This document shows positions 6,655 to 9,477 of a DNA stretch of 9,477 nucleotides, piece by piece. The stretch lies in contig DVMZ01000025.1 of the NCBI GenBank assembly GCA_018714725.1, forward strand, positions 1 through 9,477, read 5' to 3'. A program made the position numbers and the translations under genes. The notes below the pieces were generated by a model. It ran no database searches, was not told the DNA's origin, and was given only the letters and a program-made list of their open reading frames with translations. Position 1 is the first letter of the stretch, and each line of letters begins with the position of its first letter. This stretch comes from Candidatus Scatosoma pullistercoris (GTDB taxonomy: Bacteria; Bacillota; Clostridia; Christensenellales; Borkfalkiaceae).

Positions 6655-7361
6655 CGAGCGAAAAAAAATCCGCCCTCGTGACGGGCGGAACGCGCGGAAT
6701 CGGACTGGCGGCGGCTCTGGCTCTGCTCGGGCGGGGTTACCGCGTTTTTGCGGCTTATTCCTCGGACGAATCATCGGCAAAAGCGGCGAGGGAACAGGGA
6801 ATCGAAACCGTTCGCGCCGACGTTTCCGACGAAGAGGCGGTGCGCGCGCTGTTTGCGCGGACGGGGCCGACGGAAGTGGTTGTCAACAACGCAGGCATCT
6901 CGCTGTTTAAGCAGATTCAGGACACTTCCGCGGAAGAATGGGACAGGATCTTTGCGGTCAATGTGCGCGGCGCGTTTCTCTGCGCGCGGGAGGCGGCGAA
7001 GGGCATGATTTCCGAAAAACGCGGGCTGATCGTCAATATCTCTTCCGTATGGGGAGAGGTGGGCGGCAGCTGCGAAAGCGCCTACTCGGCGGCCAAAGCG
7101 GCATTGCTCGGGTTTACGAAAGCCCTTTCCAAAGAGCTGGGCTGGTCGGGAATCCGCGTGAACAGCGTGTCTCCCGGCGTCATCGACACCCGCATGAACA
7201 GCCGGTTTTCTTCGTCGGAGCGGGAAGCGCTGCTCGAAGAAATCCCGCTGGGTAGATTCGGAACGGGGGAGGACGTCGCGCGCGCGGTGCTGTTTCTTCT
7301 GGATAACGAGTACGTCACCGGGGCGGACATTCCCGTCAACGGCGGATTTTCCGTCGTCTGA
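6651..7361 (+). CDS. Short-chain dehydrogenase/reductase, FabG-like
   Basis: 236 residues, a classical SDR size. The Rossmann nucleotide loop is TGGTRGIG (11-18); the Arg after Thr14 suggests NADP(H). NNAG is at 79-82. The catalytic set is complete: Asn104 (VNVRG), Ser132 (NISSVWG), Tyr145 and Lys149 (YSAAK). The SPGVIDTRMN segment (174-183) and the C-terminal GADIPVNGGF (224-233) match the FabG/3-oxoacyl-ACP reductase group, the closest general class. It starts with GTG overlapping the aroK stop (GTGA), so it is the last cistron of the aro operon. No shikimate step is left unfilled by the six enzymes upstream, apart from DAHP synthase, which is not an SDR. Its substrate is therefore unknown: it may be a true FabG, a reductase of a quinate- or prephenate-like compound, or something unrelated. 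I give no gene symbol because many SDRs share these motifs. Confidence 0.88.
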   Translation: MTSEKKSALVTGGTRGIGLAAALALLGRGYRVFAAYSSDESSAKAAREQGIETVRADVSDEEAVRALFARTGPTEVVVNNAGISLFKQIQDTSAEEWDRIFAVNVRGAFLCAREAAKGMISEKRGLIVNISSVWGEVGGSCESAYSAAKAALLGFTKALSKELGWSGIRVNSVSPGVIDTRMNSRFSSSEREALLEEIPLGRFGTGEDVARAVLFLLDNEYVTGADIPVNGGFSVV

Positions 7362-7505
7362 CTTTCGCCGGATTTTTCGGCGGTTGCCGTCGATTGCAGA
7401 CGGGGAGAGACCTGCGGCAGGCTTATAGGCCGGTCGTGCGGAAGTTTTGTCCCGGATTTTTGTTCCGGAAGGAAACCGGCGCGCCGTTTTCCCGGAAATG
7501 ACGCG
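7362..7505. other. Convergent intergenic region with a series of small inverted repeats
   Basis: The region lies between the SDR stop and the stop of the minus-strand small gene. It holds several short hairpins: CGCCG/CGGCG (7366-7382), CCGTC/GACGG (7387-7403), CCTG/CAGG (7411-7421), CCGGA/TCCGG (7452-7468) and a GC palindrome flanked by A and T runs (7473-7490). The last could be a weak bidirectional terminator. None has a full T-run after a long stem. Confidence 0.4.
7473..7490. terminator. Candidate weak bidirectional terminator
   Basis: The palindrome CGGCGCGCCG (7477-7486) is flanked by AAA on the left and TTTT on the right, so each strand reads a GC stem followed by a short T-run. The stem is short and the T-runs are only 3-4 bases. 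It is the best candidate for ending both convergent transcripts, but it is weak. Confidence 0.3.
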
Positions 7506-7886
7506 TTATTTCCCGGAACTGCCCTTAAAATATTTTTCGAGACATTCTTCGATAAATTTATCCGCAATCCCGCTGGTGGGGGAGGGCGGATTTTCTTTTT
7601 GTCCGCATTTTTCCCTTTCCGGAGCAGGCGGCCCGTCGGGTTTTGGCGGCGTTCCGCCGGGGGCTCCGGTTTTCCCGGGTGCTCCCGCGTTTCCGCCGCT
7701 TCCTCCGTCGCCCTTTTCTCCGGGCCGGCGCAGGGCGGAAAACAAATCGGAAAACCGGGACAGATCGTTGATGAATTTCAGCATTTCTTCGGAATTTTTC
7801 AGCTGTCCCATCAGCGGGCGCACGCTTTCGGGAAAGTCCGGGTTCTGCGAAAGGTAGTACAAAAGGATGAGCATGAGGATTTCCAT
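7506..7886 (-). CDS. Small protein with hydrophobic N-terminus and collagen-like Gly-X-Y tract, function unknown
   Basis: 126 residues if started at the ATG complementary to 7884-7886. I do not recognise the family. Residues 1-13 are hydrophobic (MEILMLILLYYLS), too short and lacking the layout of a normal signal peptide. Residues 14-52 are a likely pair of amphipathic helices (ESVRPLMGQLKNSEEMLKF, NDLSRFSDLFSAL). Residues 56-79 are eight uninterrupted Gly-X-Y triplets: GEK, GDG, GSG, GNA, GAP, GKT, GAP, GGT. A Pro-rich linker (80-104) with one Cys and then a C-terminal helix IADKFIEECLEKYF (107-120) with a second Cys follow. The start is uncertain because upstream in-frame ATGs have no ribosome binding site, and this one has only a weak GAAAG. 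The opposite strand of this stretch is also open but has no recognisable fold. The gene diverges from the small gene at 7978 and converges with the SDR gene. Confidence 0.65.
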   Translation of the reverse strand: MEILMLILLYYLSQNPDFPESVRPLMGQLKNSEEMLKFINDLSRFSDLFSALRRPGEKGDGGSGGNAGAPGKTGAPGGTPPKPDGPPAPEREKCGQKENPPSPTSGIADKFIEECLEKYFKGSSGK

Positions 7887-7977
7887 ACTTTCAATATATG
7901 AAAACACGGACGAAAAATTTCCCGCGCGCATAGGATGATAACGGATATTTCCGAAAACCATGCAAGGAGAGAGTGCC
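7887..7977. promoter_or_regulatory. Divergent intergenic region between two small genes, with weak promoter-like elements
   Basis: This 91-nt AT-richer spacer must hold the start signals of both divergent genes. On the minus strand CATATATT (complement of 7893-7900) lies 14 nt after GAAATTT. That loosely resembles a sporulation SigE promoter but would place the transcript start almost at the ATG. No good SigA pair was found in either direction. The plus-strand AAGGAG (7964-7969) is the ribosome binding site of the 7978 gene. Confidence 0.35.
7964..7969 (+). promoter_or_regulatory. Ribosome binding site deciding the start of the 7978 gene
   Basis: AAGGAG is 8 nt upstream of ATG 7978 but would be inside the coding region if the earlier in-frame ATG at 7960 were used. 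The earlier ATG has no comparable site, so 7978 is preferred. Confidence 0.7.
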
Positions 7978-8319
7978 ATGAAAAGTTTCAAGGATTACAC
8001 CCCCCGTCCCGAAACGGGGAAGGGGGAGCAGGCGGCGGAACGGGCTTCCGGACGGACGACGGAGCAGCCGGGCGCCGGTTCTGCGGGAAGAGAGACGGCT
8101 TCGGCCGCGGAGCTCACGAAAAAAATTGCGGCCGCGTACAACGGCAAAAGCAGCGCGGAAATGCTCAGGAATATTCTGGCGGAAGCGGAGCGGAGCAAGC
8201 GCGCGGGCACCCTTTCCAATGCGGAAATCGACGCGTTTTACGGGCAGTTTGCTCCGATGCTCGGGCCCGTGCAGCGCCGACAGCTCCGCTCGGTGGTGGA
8301 GCGGCTCAAAAAGCTCTGA
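7978..8319 (+). CDS. Small basic/helical protein of unknown function
   Basis: 113 residues starting MKSFKDY. I do not recognise the family. Residues 1-45 are low-complexity and charged (Pro/Gly/Glu/Ala-rich), probably disordered. Residues 46-113 look like a compact helical domain: ELTKKIAAAYN, a SSAEMLRNILAEAERSK helix, LSNAEIDAFYGQFAPMLG, and the basic RRQLRSVVERLKKL end. No signal peptide or membrane segment is visible. The ATG at 7978 is chosen over the in-frame ATG at 7960 because AAGGAG (7964-7969) lies 8 nt before it, inside the longer version. Its last 14 bases overlap the 3' end of the convergent desulfurase gene. The KSSAEMLR stretch resembles NSEEMLK of the divergent neighbour, which may hint at a related role or partner, but this is a short match. 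Confidence 0.72.
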   Translation: MKSFKDYTPRPETGKGEQAAERASGRTTEQPGAGSAGRETASAAELTKKIAAAYNGKSSAEMLRNILAEAERSKRAGTLSNAEIDAFYGQFAPMLGPVQRRQLRSVVERLKKL

Positions 8320-9418
8320 GGGCGCGGATCAGGGCGTTCACTTCCTCTTTTCTGTTGAAGTGGGAAAAGCTTACCCGCACGAGTCCGTTCTCTTTCGTGC
8401 CCAGCGCTTCGTGCATGAGCGGAGCGCAGTGCAGACCGCCGCGCACGGCGATCGAATACACTTCCGACAGTCGTTCGGAAAGGATTTCCGACTGAATTTC
8501 CCGGTGCGCGAACGCGACGATTCCGCAGGGATTGGGGCGTGAAAAGACCTTGTAAGCGGGCAGTCCGGCCAGCGCGTCGAGGAGATAGCCGGTGAGAAAG
8601 AGCAGGGAACCGGAAATTTCTTTCTCTTTTGCGGACAGATAGCGGACCCCTTCCAGGAGGGAGGAGACGGCGGGAAAAGACAGCGTGCCCGCTTCCAGCG
8701 CGTCGGGGTAAAAATCGGGCATGTCGAGGGAAAAACTGTCGCTCCCCGTCCCGCCGTACAGCAGGGGACGGGGATTTGCCCGTTCGGAGAAGAGCAGCGC
8801 GCCGCTGCCCTGAATCCCCATCAGTCCTTTGTGTCCCGCAAGCGTCAGTACGTCGATCCCCGTTTCCGACAGATCGATGGGCAGATGTCCGCCGCCCTGC
8901 GCGCCGTCAGCGAGGAGGAGCACCCGCGCCGGAATCGCCTCGCGGATGGCTTTGAGGTCGGGCGCCGCGCCCGTAACGTTGGAGGCGGTGGTCACGGCGA
9001 CCAGCCGGGTTTCCCGACGGATGAGCTTCGCCAGAACGGCGGGGGAAATGTTGCCGTCGGTGAGGGGGCATACGTCGTAGGTGATTACGCCCGATTTTTT
9101 CAGAAATTCAAGCGGACGAAGCACCGAATTGTGCTCCATACAGGTGGTGACGACGTGGTCGCCGGGCGAGAGCAGTCCGAAAAGGGCGATGTTGAGCGCT
9201 TCCGTGCAGTTTTTTGTGAAAATCGTGCGCTCGAAGCCGTATCCGCCGAAATATTCGGAGAGCGTATTCCTGCAATCGAGGACGACGGAGGCGCAGGCGA
9301 GGGAAAGTTTGTGTCCGCTACGTCCGGGGTTGGCGCACAGTTTCGCCGCGGAAGAAACGGCGGAGATCACGGAATCGGGTTTGCGCCCGCCGGTGGCGGC
9401 GTTGTCGAAATAGATCAT
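8306..9418 (-). CDS. Cysteine desulfurase-family PLP-dependent enzyme (class V aminotransferase fold)
   Basis: 370 residues. Members take sulfur from cysteine as an enzyme persulfide, giving alanine, to supply Fe-S cluster or other thio-cofactor synthesis. Class V fold marks: IYFDNAATGGRKP (2-14), FTKNCTEALN (67-76), MEHNSVLRP (94-102), the DGAQGGGHLPIDL segment (171-183; Asp171 contacts the PLP ring), and LAGHKGLMGIQGSGALL (193-209) with the PLP Schiff-base Lys197. The ending RGGLHCAPLMHEALGT (326-341), with Cys331 as likely persulfide cysteine, then LVRVSFSHFNRKEEV (346-360), fits the TIGR01977-type group rather than IscS or SufS. The ATG at 9418 has AAGAGGTG 6 nt upstream; an in-frame GTG at 9427 lies within that site and is rejected. 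No Fe-S scaffold or selenium gene is visible nearby, so its sulfur acceptor is unknown. A selenocysteine lyase role cannot be excluded. Confidence 0.9.
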   Translation of the reverse strand: MIYFDNAATGGRKPDSVISAVSSAAKLCANPGRSGHKLSLACASVVLDCRNTLSEYFGGYGFERTIFTKNCTEALNIALFGLLSPGDHVVTTCMEHNSVLRPLEFLKKSGVITYDVCPLTDGNISPAVLAKLIRRETRLVAVTTASNVTGAAPDLKAIREAIPARVLLLADGAQGGGHLPIDLSETGIDVLTLAGHKGLMGIQGSGALLFSERANPRPLLYGGTGSDSFSLDMPDFYPDALEAGTLSFPAVSSLLEGVRYLSAKEKEISGSLLFLTGYLLDALAGLPAYKVFSRPNPCGIVAFAHREIQSEILSERLSEVYSIAVRGGLHCAPLMHEALGTKENGLVRVSFSHFNRKEEVNALIRALRAF

Positions 9419-9424
9419 GAAATT

Positions 9425-9432
9425 CACCTCTT
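9425..9432 (-). promoter_or_regulatory. Ribosome binding site that decides the desulfurase start
   Basis: Read on the minus strand it is AAGAGGTG, ending 6 nt before ATG 9418. The GTG that would lengthen the protein by three residues is part of this site. Confidence 0.75.
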
Positions 9433-9477
9433 TTTTTTCGGATTCATAAAATATAGTATTCCGCCGGGGAGGGCGGT
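9433..9477 (-). promoter_or_regulatory. Upstream region of the desulfurase gene with -10-like sequence
   Basis: On the minus strand TACTAT (complement of 9453-9458) could be a -10 box in an AT-rich stretch. Its -35 box would lie partly beyond the window edge, so it cannot be tested. A small repeat CCGCC/GGCGG (9461-9476) sits just upstream. Confidence 0.25.

Noticed and set aside
7447..7857. Plus-strand frame opposite the collagen-like gene, Pro/Phe/Gly-rich
   Set aside because: It lacks a ribosome binding site and any helical or domain pattern, whereas the minus strand gives plausible helices and an ordered Gly-X-Y tract. Some doubt remains because both are low-complexity.
8286..8304. Hairpin CCGCTC/GAGCGG near the end of the 7978 gene as a terminator
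   Set aside because: It lies inside the coding end and is followed by A, not T, on the plus strand, with no T-run past the stem on the minus strand.

Overview
The window looks like chromosomal DNA from a GC-rich Bacillota (Clostridia-like) bacterium. The reasons are a ClpC-type unfoldase end, strong AAGGAGG-type ribosome binding sites, tight ATGA/GTGA gene overlaps, Bacillus-type AroA and type II AroQ enzymes, and strong G/C preference in the coding regions (judged by eye, not computed). Genus cannot be told from this stretch. I see no phage, insertion sequence, CRISPR, tRNA or rRNA signature.

Layout: (1) 3-533 is the 3' end of clpC, closed by a clear intrinsic terminator (546-582). (2) A 308-base gap holds a good housekeeping-type promoter (699-727) and a hairpin-rich leader. 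(3) 842-7361 is one co-directional block: aroC, aroB, aroA, aroE, aroQ, aroK and a short-chain dehydrogenase/reductase. The junctions aroA/aroE, aroQ/aroK and aroK/SDR overlap by 4 nt. The gaps before aroB, aroA and aroQ are 109, 141 and 204 nt. (4) 7362-7505 is a hairpin-rich gap between convergent genes. (5) 7506-7886 (minus) and 7978-8319 (plus) are two small divergent genes of unknown function; the first encodes a short collagen-like Gly-X-Y tract. (6) 8306-9418 (minus) is a cysteine desulfurase-family PLP enzyme whose 3' end overlaps the plus-strand small gene by 14 nt.

The six aro genes supply every step from DAHP to chorismate: AroB makes 3-dehydroquinate, AroQ 3-dehydroshikimate, AroE shikimate, AroK shikimate-3-phosphate, AroA EPSP and AroC chorismate. 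DAHP synthase, the first step, is not in the window. All six enzymes keep their recognisable catalytic residues. The SDR at the operon end is the one member without an obvious pathway step.

Most of the window is ordinary metabolism. The points most worth a second look are the SDR coupled to aroK, the collagen-like small protein and its divergent partner, the class II motif set in AroA, and possible RNA structures in the leader and the aroB-aroA gap. I found no convincing new defence or mobile system.
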